Shown piece after piece: positions 1 to 11,700 of a stretch of DNA of 64,000 nucleotides. Numbering within the stretch: position 1 is the stretch's first letter; each line of letters begins with the position of its first letter. This DNA is from Callorhinus ursinus (lineage: Eukaryota; Chordata; Mammalia; Carnivora; Otariidae), in NCBI RefSeq assembly GCF_003265705.1, contig NW_020313255.1, forward strand, positions 257,013-321,012, written 5' to 3'. The notes beneath the pieces are model-generated. The model was not told where the DNA came from. It was given only the letters and a program-made list of their open reading frames with translations, and did not search any database. The position numbers were made by a program, and so were the translations under genes.

Positions 1-11
1 CTCTTGACTTT

Positions 12-188
12 TTTTACCTTGTTTATTAATTGGAGAGAGCACGCACGCACACGAGCGGGGGGAGGAGCAGAGGGAGAAGCAGGCCCCCCGCCGAGCAGGG
101 AGCCCGATGCGGGGCTCGATCCCAGGACCCCGGGATCATGACCTGAGCCGGAGGCAGACGCTTAACGACTGAGCCACCCAGGTGCCCC
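12..188 (-). mobile_element. Can-SINE (tRNA-Lys-derived), minus orientation
   Basis: The reverse complement starts GGGGCACCTGGGTGGCTCAG and runs through the head, the CT-rich middle and an A/T-rich tail. A short possible target duplication (TTGACTTTT) lies at both ends. It is in the sense orientation relative to UBAC1. The left end is close to the window edge, so the boundary is approximate. Confidence 0.9.
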
Positions 189-2210
189 TATTGTTGACTT
201 TTACACAATTCCCGCCTTAACTGCTCTACTTCTGCCGGGCACCTGGGTGTCACCGCGGGGCAGCAACCCGCAGAGCCCCGGCACACTCTTCGGCCACAGA
301 GCGCCACACCTCTGCGGCCGGGCTCAGTCCGAACTGGACTGTCAGGTGTCCCAAAGAGCACCCAACAGGAAGGAAGTCGGGGACAGGTGGCAGTCAGGAC
401 AGACTTTCACCAGAGCCAAATGGTGGACGGAGAGCTCAGGAGGCAGCCTTTCCTACCACAACCCACGTCGTGTGCTTTCCTGAACCAGCTCGTACCCCCA
501 GGATGGGGGGCTCCACCCACAAGTGCCGGGAGAAGGACCCACCATGCCACAGTCTGACACCCAAGTCACGTAAAGTCGCCTGGAGCCTCCCAGTAAATCT
601 AAGGGTAGGGTAACCTCCCCATGACTGCCGGTGAAAACGAGTCTCCCGTCACCCCCTCCCACCTCGGCCCGGGGAAGCGATGCCCTAGGACTTCCGCACG
701 GCGACCACGGGGATGTGCCCCCACCTTCCCGCCAGGGGTCCACGCACTCACTCCTGCCCTGCCCACCGCACTTCGCTGTCCCCCACCACTGGCACTGGCA
801 TGAGGGCTGTGGGGGGAGGAGGAGGACAGCAAAAAGTCTGTTTCCGGTCTGAAGTGCAAGCCCTGCTCTTGGATCCAGGCTTCCCGGGCACCGCGCGAAC
901 ACTCCCGTCCTCACGGATTCTCTCTCGCGTGGTGTAGGACCAAAGGGTGGGAGGCTGTGACACGCTGGTCCGGCACCGACAGCCGTTTACAACAAAATTC
1001 AGAGAACCTCTCCCACAAAGAGGCCACGGGAAGGCCCGGCACAGGTGCCCATCTCGGGAGAAGAGCGCACCGAGACAGCGGAGGTGGCGCCCACGGGACA
1101 GGGCTGAGCAGCGGCGGGCCTGACGAGGACAACGCGGGAGCACCCTCAGGGGAAGCCTGGAGCCGCGCGGCAGAGCACAACGCACCCGTCCTACAGGGCT
1201 CGGCCCAGCACACAGACCGGGCCCTAGAAACACCAGCTCCAGCTCAGCAGAAACGCTTCCAGATGCACAGCTGAGCTCACCAGAAAGCAAAGACCAGCAG
1301 CAAACTAGCCTGACAATGGCTGTGCCCTGGGAACCGGCTGGAGCCATCAGCAGGGCCTGGGGGCAGGGGTGTGGTGGCCAAACCCAGACAGGATGTGGGC
1401 CTTGGGTCCCTAGAGGTGAGGACTTGGAGCTTGAGACTAGGACCCTGCAAAGGGTCTGCCCCCCAAAAAGGAAAGGGGAGGTGGAAAAGCAGGGGCCCCG
1501 GGCGGGGAAGCATCAACCCCAGAGCCACAGCCTATACCACACAGGGGCCCAGGAGCCCTGCCTGCGCGCCTAACATGAAACCAGGCCCCCGGCGGGTGGT
1601 GTCACTCAGCCCAGGGTACCGGCCTCACAGTCACCCACAGGGGGGCATCCCACAGCCCAGCCACACGGGGTTCCCACGGAAACCCAAGCCCGCAGGGGAG
1701 GCCACTCTGACAACACCGCACCCCGGGCAGAATCAGGAGAGCGTGTGGGCTCGGGGCCCTAACACCTGGAGCTCACGCATCTGTAATCTGAAAGAAAAAC
1801 GCAGGGTTAAAGCACAGAAAACATCCCAGAGGAAACCAAAAGCCTAGTAAAGAACTGACCAGTGGGCAACAGGGAACCACAGAAGCATCAAGAACAAAAG
1901 GACGACAAAGCAGCAGCAACAAACGGTACGTCGGCCACCGGGACACAGCCAGAGCCAGCCGGGCCCCGGGGCTCGGATCCTGCGGATGCCGGGGTTGCCG
2001 GAGGCTCAGAGCCCGCCCTGCCTCCCTGTCCACAGGCAATCCTGCAGCGCGCCACCCTCCCATCTCCGGGCGGTGGCCCTGCCATGGCTCGCCAGCAGTG
2101 GCGACGTGAACAGGACCCTGTCGTTTTCAGACGACAAATGTGTCAGCCCACTGTTCAGAGGACAAGCAGCCACCTGGATCTGTGTGAGGGCAACTTAAAA
2201 CTGAATTCAG

Positions 2211-2416
2211 GGGCGCCTGGGTGGCTCAGCTGGTGAAGCAACCGCCTTCGGCTCAGGTCATGGTCCTGGGGTCCCGGGATCGAGTCCCGCGTCGGGCTCC
2301 CTGCTCGGCGGGGAGTCTGCTTCTCCCTCGGACCCTCCCCCCTCTCGTGCTCTCTCTCTCTCTCTCTCTCAAATAAATAAAATCTTTAAAAAATTTAAAA
2401 AATTAAAAAAAAAACA
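2211..2416 (+). mobile_element. Can-SINE, plus orientation, in UBAC1 intron 7
   Basis: The head is GGGCGCCTGGGTGGCTCAGC, followed by the usual middle, a TCTCTCTC run, AAATAAATAAAATC and an A-rich tail. It is flanked by a 14-bp target duplication, AAAACTGAATTCAG at 2197-2210 and AAAACTGAATTTAG at 2417-2430, with one mismatch. Confidence 0.95.
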
Positions 2417-2518
2417 AAAACTGAATTTAGGCCTGTCCATTAGCCCCTCACCCAGCTTTACTCCCACGTGGAGAAACGGCAACCCCGCCTGGCTGCCCCC
2501 GGGCCCAGGAACACATAC

Positions 2519-2747
2519 CCGAGCGTCGGCCCGAAACTCCCTTTTCCTCCGGATCTTCTTGAAGATCTCCGTTAGCTCATCTCTGGGCTCTTCATCTCCC
2601 GTGCTAGTCCCAGCAGCCTCAGGGGCAACCTCAGGGGCGGCCTCGGCCTGCGCCCCTCCTGGAGAGGCCTGGCCCGGAAGAGGCGTGTCAATGGTCGGGT
2701 CTTCCGCATGCTCGATTAACCACTCCATGGCCTGAGGTACCGACATG
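2519..2747 (-). CDS. UBAC1: UBAC1 exon 7 (end of first UBA and linker)
   Basis: The exon is 229 bp, with a CTTTCAG acceptor and a GTATGT donor. It encodes [20 protein letters not shown], which closes the first UBA, then an Ala/Pro/Glu-rich low-complexity linker ([20 protein letters not shown]), then a conserved basic helix [20 protein letters not shown] followed by R. The reading frame continues into an exon outside the window that should start the second UBA. Confidence 0.96.
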
Positions 2748-5700
2748 CTGAAAGGCAATGGGAGACTCTTTCCAGCACCCCCAGGCCAGTCCCAGGGCCT
2801 CCAGCCTCCTTGACACCCCCAGGGAAAGCCTCTCTGGTGACCCTCGTTGGGAGAATCTCAGTACCGAAGGGTGTGACGCTCTGGGCCCTGCCCCAGACAA
2901 CCCCAAGACTCCTGCCAGAGCACAGAAACCCAAGTCCTAAGGCTGGGGAGCAAACTGATGAGGTACACGTGAGAATCTAGGTCCGAGGCAAAAAGCACAG
3001 CCCCCAGACTGTCCTCTGAGGTACAAGTCGTTTGCTTCGGGTCCACGCGTAGACGCAGAAGCGAGTGGCTGAGGCCAGGCAAGCATGAGAGGCTGCCGGA
3101 GGGGACACTGCACGCACTTCCAGCCGCCACGTCCCTGACACACGCAGGCTCTGACGTGGTGCTTGCACACAACGGCCCCGACAGGACCCGGAAGGAAAGC
3201 CTGCCCACGGCACGTTCCCAGCGAGGGCCACTGTCTTACGACGCTTCGAGATGCCCCACTAAGTGACTTCTGGGATGCGTATTTAAGGTCTCTCTTTAAA
3301 AACTCACGTCTACTATAAACGGTTCAATCTAAGAGTTTGGGATGGAGGACATCACCCCAGGGGAGCCCCCCAGTGTCGGCAGCAAGGGGAGGAGATGGCC
3401 CGGACGTACTGGTTCAGCCGGAGGGCCTTAGCGGCCCTGCTCTCCGGGAAGCCCATCTCCGTGAGCTGCCGCAGGGCCGTCTCATCCACGCTCCCGCCCT
3501 CCTCCTCGTCCAGCATCGCTGTGGGCGACAGACGGGGCCGCCTGTGAGGGCCAGGCTGCTGCGAGGGCTGCCCCGCACCCAGAGCCTCAGGGCCCCACCT
3601 GCACGCCAAACCCCCTAAATCTCAGCAAATCAACAAGGAACCTTCAGCCAACAGGCTGACCAGGAGCCCCGCATCAACAGAAAGTACGAGCGTAAAGCAT
3701 CCCCAGTCTCCCCAGCACTGACGCGGGGGCCACGGGGAGCTGACGCAGCCTCGGAGGCGGGGCACACAGCAGGGTCTGAACGCAGGGTCCGGTCAACCTG
3801 GGGCATGCTCATACCGTTCGCCTTCTTAAACAGTTCAACTGCATCCGGGTTCAGCGCTAACAACTTTTGTGCCACCTCGATGAGAGACACCAGGATTTTC
3901 CGGAGTTCTGTCTGGAACTGCAGGGAAAGAAAAAAAGGCTCTTACTTCTCCAAGGCCCAAGAGATCTACCTGGATGTGTAACCACACTCCTGGGCCCTAC
4001 AACTCTGTATCTTTGAGTCCAACTATGCCGCTCTTGGTTCCGGAATGTGGAGACCAAAGGAGGAAGAGGTGGGTGAGGCCACAGAGTGGCAGGAGGGCTC
4101 AGCCTGGCGTGGAGGAGAGGCCTTGCTGGCATAGATAGGCTGTGTGCATGCCTACTTGACTGGCGACACCGAGAAACATCTGGAGACATTGCTCAGCCCT
4201 TTGGCCAACGCAGAAAGCGCCAGCCCGCTACGTAAGCAGAAGAGGTCAGCCTGATTGGATGGGCCTCCCAGACCCGGGCCTCCGATTCTCACCTGGCCAG
4301 AGGCTGGCCGGCACAGCAGCGTCAGCTGCAGCCAACTGGCCCCTACTGAGGAAGAAGGCCACTGGGAATGCAATCAGAAACCCCGACAGACCAGTCCCCA
4401 GTCCCACGGGCGAGAAAGGGGTCAGCCGCCCCTCTTCCCCACAACGGGCCTCAGCACGTGAGAGCCACTGTGGGGCAATCCCACATGTAGCCTGGGGACG
4501 TGTGTCAGAGCCCGATGCCCTGGTCAGTAGGGAACTCTCTGCTGCTACATGAGCAGGTGGCGCTCTTGGATTAGGTGGCCACGCTGTCCCAGTCCTGCAC
4601 AGCGCGGGCACACCCCTCGTTCTGGGCCAGTCCACGGGACACTGGACACGCTCTACGTTTTTAGCTTAGAACTTTCCAAGCCAAAGTAACTAAGAGTCCA
4701 GACTTCTAGCTACAAGTTTTTGCCAAACTTAGAGCAAAACTCTAATATACTCCCAGTAGGATCGATCTTCTCGGTCCTGCCTTCCGATGTCTTTTTAAAC
4801 TTTTTGTTTCAAAATAATTTTAGGTTATACGCAGAGTTCCTGTCTGCCCTTCACCCCGGCTTCCCAAAGTACCACCAAAAGGCCGTGCGGCCCTCACGCG
4901 GACGTGATGAGCCCAAGGTGCGGCCCACAGCGAGCACTCACGTCTCTGATGTTGGTCTGAACCTCGGCCCGGTCCATGTTGTGGGACGGCAAGTTGGCAG
5001 TTGCTCGGAAGATAGCATCTCTATCTGGGGCTTTCTGGTCTTGTTTTTTCTACACAGAAAAGTAGAAAGTCAGAAATGAATATGAGCACAGTAAAAGGCA
5101 AGACCACGTAAGCTGAGCACACAGAGCTTGACTAGGGAGAGAATCACTCTCCGTCGGCAGCAGAGGGTCCCTGCAGGTTTGGAGCTCACTTGAGACACAA
5201 TTCCTGCCTGTCATGGCCAGAGGGTGGCAGGGCAGGAGAGAAGACAGACATGGTCCCTCGTGGCCACAGAGAGACCATCACACGTGAGCTGTGGCTGTGC
5301 TGGGACCAGGAACACGCACTCACCCCGCCTGCTCCCGAAGCCCTGCTCCAACAGCACAACCGTATCAGACGGTAAAGACTCCTGAGACAGAGAGAACGGG
5401 AGAGATGGGAGACTGTTCTTCCAAAACAGAAAACAGAAAGGGGGTCAGCACAGAGCAGAAGCCCGACCAGAAGCAAGGCCCGGCCGACTCCAGGCCAACG
5501 CCAGAGCCCAAAGGAAGTGCACCAGGTTGGGAGTGAGCAGCTGGAGCTGAGAACAGCACTCCTCTACCACCCTGCTCAACCAGCAACCACCTGGGGGGGG
5601 GGGGGCAGACTTGAGAAGCCCCCAAGCCAGGGAGCCTGGGCTCAGCAGCAGGAAAAGGAGGTACCATGCTGATACTCGACAGTAAGACCCAGCCCCCCAT

Positions 5701-8700
5701 CACTAGTGGCTTTAAGGACACCGAGCAGGAGACTCACCGCTGTGGGGCAGGGGGGGCACAGGGCTGGGTCTGCCCCACAAGGAAGCCCAGCGTGAGCTGC
5801 AGGCACACCCCGAGAGCAGCCAGGGAGCCCCCCGTGCCTCTTACTGAGGAGGCAGCTAAGGAGGGGCAGGGGCATTCGGAAAGCCACCGACACGAAAGAC
5901 AGAAACCAAAATGAGAAGGGGAAAAGTAAAGAAGCATGAAAGAGAGAACAAAAGGAAGAGGGTTTCATGCCAGAGAACCGTCGGAGGGACAGGGCACCGC
6001 CATCGTCGGAGACCGAGTCCCCACCGGGAAATGTAAACTATCACGGCCACATCAACAGGCCACAGCCGTCAGAGGATAATGGCCAGGAAATCATCCTGAA
6101 GGCAGGTCCAGCATCCAACAGGAACTCCAGAAAGAGGGAAGAGGAAACAACAGGAGGGCATTCTCCAAAAACAATCCAGAAAAATTTCAAAACAAAAACA
6201 AATGAATCTCCAGACTCTGCACGCCAAGCACAGCAGAGGCGGAAGACCTGCATCCGTGCAAACCATGAAATCTGAGAGCTCTCAACAGCCTCCCCAGATG
6301 TCGAGAGACCCCGGAGGGAATGGGGGAAGAGGGAGTGGAGCATGCACAGAAGACGACTCCTCAGTCCCACGGCCCCGTGGACACCCTGGAAGCGGGGACC
6401 GACACTTTCATTGTGCACGCACACGGCTGGCGCTCACCAACAGCCACTCGATGCTGGAGTGCCTCCAGATTCCCTTCCCTTTCTAGATGCCAGAAGAAGC
6501 CAGGTTCCACCAGACCAAATTCTGCAGGCAGACTCTGAAGATGGCTCTAAGACCCCACTCCTGACCATCATGCCTGCACGATCCCAGAGCCTGTGAGCAG
6601 GATGGCTGCACCCTAGGTAAGGTCATGCTGTGGCACAGCCAACTTTAAGTAAAGGAAATGACCTGCCTTGGGAGGCCTTACCTAATCAGGCAAGCCCTGA
6701 AAAAGGACGGGGCTCTTTCTGTTGCTGGCTCGAGATGCAGGGGACCACGTGGCAAGGAAGAGCGGCAGGCCCCACGTGCCAAAAGAAAGCGCCCCAGCTG
6801 ACAGATCAAGGAAACGGGACCTCGGCCCTTCAGCCATAGGAACCGCCAACCACCTGAAGGGGCCCCAAGCAGACCCTTCCCCAGAGCTTCCCTGGAGGAA
6901 TGCAGACCAGCCACACCTTGATTTGAACCCAAGAGCCTGAGCACAGGGCCCAGCTGAGCCTGCCCAGACTGCTGACCTACAGACCAGGAGCTATGTGCGG
7001 TTTTAGGCTGGTGCGTCCATGGTACCATGAGGGGTGGCAACAGGAAGTGTCCAGATACACAAGGTTCAGAAGCTCTAACACAGGAGTAGGCGGGAAGGCC
7101 CAGGCTGCACAACAGGCCTGGAGCCACTGAGGAAGAGGGGTGTTGCAGGGAGGAGCTGGAGGGACGACGTCTCCAAGACAGCGGGGACTGGCAGATGGCC
7201 TCATACGGGGGGCCCTGCTTCCAGAGGGATTTATCGATCCCAGCAGAGAATTTCAAAAAATTAGTGATAAGCCTATAGAGAACAAGTTGACAAGGTAATT
7301 ACTGATTCCAGGAGAAACAAAGTTACATGAAAAAGGATAAATAATCTCAGGACCCTTTGCTCCTAACGGAAAACAGCACGTGCACACTAACACTGATGGA
7401 AACCCTAAGATCTTCAACCAGTGTCAGGAAAGAAAGCACGCCAAACATCAAGGAGCCAAAGAATCAAAAACTGATATTCTAACAAATAACCAATTCTGGG
7501 GCGCCTGGGTGGCTCAGACGGTTAAGCGTCTGCCTTCGGCTCAGGTCATGAACCCAGGGTCCTGGGATCAAGCCCCGCATCATGCTCCCTGCTCTGGGGG
7601 AAGCCAGCTTCTCCCTCTCTCTCTGCCTGCCGCTCCCCCTGCTCGTGCTCTCTCTGTCAAAAATAAATAAAAAATCTTTAAAAAAAAGAAAGAAAGAAAG
7701 AAAGAACCAATTCTGCGTGCGGTTTTGAAATCAGAAAAAGAATTACTGAAGGAATGGTTGAAAGAGCTCCAAGAGGGCACCTTTAGGGCACGTGACACAG
7801 GTGGGAGGAGGTTGCTTTTATTAAGAGACTAATACTGTTATTTGACTTCATAAACGTGTACTATTTTCACTTAAAATTAATACTAATTCACAAAAACAGG
7901 CACTAACGTCTTATAATGTTTCACTTTGCAAACATGTGCACAGAAAAGGTGACCTGCCAAGTGAGGTCCACGGTGTGCTGCGAGGCGCCCAAAGTCGCCC
8001 AGAGGCGCCAGGGCGGTGGGAACCCTGTTGTCTACACTGGTCACCACGGCCAACACTGTAACCTGAGAACCGCGGTTCGCGCGGGCAGCTCTCAGGGTGG
8101 GGCAGAGCAGGCCCCGATCTGTCTCCTGGAGATGGGGTGAGCAGCTGGCCCGTGTGCGAGCCGGCACTGGCCAGGTGTGGCCACAGATAAGAAGGCATGC
8201 GAAGCCAAAGGCGCACCTCCTGTGCCGCCCAACCCACAGGAGGGCCTCAGATAGCTCTGCTCCCTGACAGCCCGTTCCGTTAGCAGGCACGGGGCCCAGC
8301 CCAAGGAGTCTGGCCTGCTTTCTCCGGGGTGAGCACTCTTCCTGGCATTTCAAAGCATGAATAAGAAACTCTACCTGAGAGAAACAAAGGAAAACTGTGA
8401 AATTAGTGTGGCTGCCCTTTTAAGATGGCACCGCTTTGCACCTGGGCGCAGGTGTGAGGGGACCCTGGCCTTTCACTGCGCATGCACCTGCACTCCCGGG
8501 AGAGGGGCCCTAGTGCGCTGCTCCCCACCCCTTCCCTGCACTCCTTCTCCTTGTCCTGTGGGTGCAGGCCTCGCCCGACAAGAGGAGTTACCCTCACCTC
8601 GAGAAGGTGCCAGACGCGCAGCCCAGGGAACACAGCATGGAGGCTTCCCTGCACGCCTGCCCCCTGACCAGGAGGGGCTCGGCCACAATGGGAGGCTCCC

Positions 8701-11700
8701 GTGATTGTTGACTGTGGGCCCTGCTGGGTCTGGGAATACCTCGTACCCAGAAGGTTTCTTTCTCACGGGCTGGAGGGTGGGAGACTCTAACCACGACTTC
8801 CGGTTCCAAACTCTGAAACTTACCTTTTCTTCTGCCGAGACGTCAGCCATCTTAGGAAGTGGACTGGGAGCACGCTTCTTTATCAACAATAAGACATCTA
8901 GGAAAAAAAGACATCTGTCAAGCTGGTTACGGTTTTCCTCCATAAGATGGCAATATGGGCACAAGAGAGGGGCGCCTGGGCGGCTCAGACGGTTAAGCGT
9001 CCGCCTTCGGCTCAGGTCATGATCTCAGGGTCCTGGGATCGAGCCCTGCATTGGGCTCCTCGCTCCGCGAGAAGTCCGCTTCTCTCTCTGCCCCTCCCCA
9101 CCCCATTCTCTCCCTCTCTCTCAAATAAATAAAAACATTAAAGAAAAAAAAAATGGGCGCACGAGGACCCAAGGCCAGACGAGCAGGGGCTCCCCCCGGG
9201 TGCCGCCTAAGCCAAGCCCGTGCTTCCCTGCCTTCCCGCCCGCATACAGCTTCCAGGGCGTGGCAAGAACCCTGCCATGGGTCACACAGGCGGCTGGTGG
9301 CCCAGGAGGCACACACAACACAGCCCTGAGAACCCTGCAAAGATCTGGTGGGAATACTTGCAAAACGTCCTCACTTCAATGGGCTCAGTTTTCTGAGGTT
9401 GGAGAGCTGGCCTCAACCCTCAGAGCTAAACTGAGGCCACGTGCGCAAGGTTGGCCGGCTCCCACCTGGTTGTGGGCTTGACCTCCACGCTCAGTGAAGG
9501 TCTATAAACAGTACTTTCAAAAGAGGTTATTTAAGAGAATCCCAGAATTAAAATCATCCTTTGAATGACAAATAGAAAACCAAAGGTTTCTCCCCAAGAG
9601 CCTCCAGACACAAACTCTAAGCAACTAAACAGATGTGCAGAGAATAAGAGTATCTTCCTAGGACATTTGGAACAATAACCATAATTGTACATTCTGGCCC
9701 CAGAATAAAGCCTGCAGCAGCTCTGGAGGCCTTGGTCTTGCTATGACACAGAATTAAAAATAAAGTTCACATCTGGTTTCTCAGATGGATGCTGCTTGTC
9801 CAATTTTTCACAAACAGCCCATAATGCACACTTTGTTTTAACAAAGGAAGAATAAAACCATTTTAGCTGACCCAGTTTCCCTGCTCGGCCCCAGCCTGGA
9901 GCACAGACTCGGACGCCAAGGGCGCCTTTGCCTCTCGCTCCCCGGCTCCCAGCTGCACCATGGCTCCCGCCACTGCCCTATGAGGCCCCTACCTTGGTCT
10001 TGGATGTTCTCTTCCAAGATTGTTTTGGCATCACTCAGCACCCTCTCCGAAGCAGCGTGGATCAATTTGTGATGGGTCACACTTTTGGGGTCTTCTAAGC
10101 TCCCATGGGCACACTGGGGGAGACAAAGTCATATATTTCAAGATAGAAAATAAATCATAACTCTAATGATGTTAGGACCTGACACCCCAAGCCACACCAG
10201 GCATTTACTGGTTACTAGCTAGAAAATTAAGACACAGATAAAGTCAAAGAACTCCCATGAATGTTGGAAGCTGAACAAAATGCCACAACATCTGATCCCC
10301 TAGGGCAGCGATCTGTCCACCAACCCACTAAGTACTCCTGAAATAGGTTCACGGCCTGACCTAAAATACCCTGCTGGTAATTAGTGGCAACCTGAATCGT
10401 TTCCTTCGTCTGGAAAGATCTGGAGAGTCATTTTAAAATGAAAATAGCAGGTCCACTGTTCCCTGAAAGATCGAAGTATGATTTGTGCACTTTTCTCTCT
10501 CCTAGATACATGAAGGGGCATGAGAGACAGCCGAGAGAGAAGCTAGTCCACAGAGAGCCAGAAACAGGGCCCTGACCACCTCAATGCCTGCACAAGTCCG
10601 AGAGGAGAGCAACCGGCCTTTGCTCGGGCCTTGGCTCACCAAGCGACCACCACCCAGACCCAGAAGCTGCAGGAGCCGCTAGCAGGGCCCCTCCTGGGTG
10701 TTCAAAGGGGGTGGCCTGGCACACAGTTACAGCTCACTGGCCAGGGCCCCAGAAACCCCAGAACGTGACACCAGGGTGGGGGGCACTGATGTCCAGGCCA
10801 CAGGGGGTTGCAACGACACCTGTGGCGTGAAGGCTTCGGGGGGCTGTCACACATTCACATAAACTGGCAGGGCTGAAGGGGACGAAGGTGGAACCCAGCC
10901 CATAAGAAGATACACCCCTACCACGTACAGCAGCAGACACCGCCCCCTCACTCGCCTTGAATCTGAAACTGGCTCTGCTCCCAGAAATATGGGGTGTGCT
11001 TCTGCTAATTCTGAAATCCGCCAGCTAGTGGATTTGACAAGTTCAGAATACAGTCTATGAAACACAATTTTCCAAAACAATCCTCATCTGGCTCTTGAAA
11101 CAACCATCCTGTGCAGCATGCCAACAGCGTGCCAGGAGCACAACACAGGCATGAGTCGTCCGTACTGTGTGCGATTACTTCATTCTGGGTCTTTGTTCTC
11201 AGCAGAAGCACTTTGAGCAAGCTGAGTATGCAGCAAAACAGCCCCAGAAAAGCCCATCGCCTGGGAAGGGAGGCTGTGACACCTCCTGAACCCGCCTCCT
11301 CCCCAGAAGAGCCAAGAGGGGCTCCTCCTACACCTGATGTCCTATGTCGTCCGAAGATGCACCGTCATGTGATCTAAGAAACGTGAACAGCTTGCAGCGC
11401 CTGGGTGGCTCACTCGTTAAGCATCTGCCTTCGGCTCAGGTCATGATCCCAGGGTCCTGGGATCGAGTCCTGCCTCAGGCTCCCTGCTCAGCGGGGAGTG
11501 TGCTGCTCCTTCGCCGTCCGCCCCCCCCCCGCTGCTCGTGTGCTTGCTGTCTCTCTCTCTCTCTAAAAAAAAAAAAATTCTTAAAAAAAAAAAAAGAAAC
11601 ATTAACAGCCATATGAACAAGTACCATGTTATGTCGTGGCAATTTCATGAAAGATCCCAATCGATATAAAAACCCAAAAAGAGAAAAGCAAGTGTGGCAA

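Larger units (their letters stand above)
1..2518 (-). other. UBAC1: UBAC1 intron 7 (part)
   Basis: This is intronic sequence downstream of exon 7 in gene orientation. It holds two Can-SINE copies (12-188 and 2211-2416). The rest is GC-rich sequence with no stretch resembling the missing C-terminal UBAC1 exons on either strand, so exon 8 lies beyond position 1. Confidence 0.85.

Noticed and set aside
7499..7575. tRNA-like heads of Can-SINEs as tRNA genes
   Set aside because: The heads derive from tRNA-Lys but are followed by SINE bodies, poly(A) tails and target duplications; they are retroposons and not tRNA genes.
8476..8487. NRF1-like CTGCGCATGCAC word suggesting an internal UBAC1 promoter
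   Set aside because: It is a single imperfect site without a CpG island or first-exon signature, so it is too weak to call a promoter.
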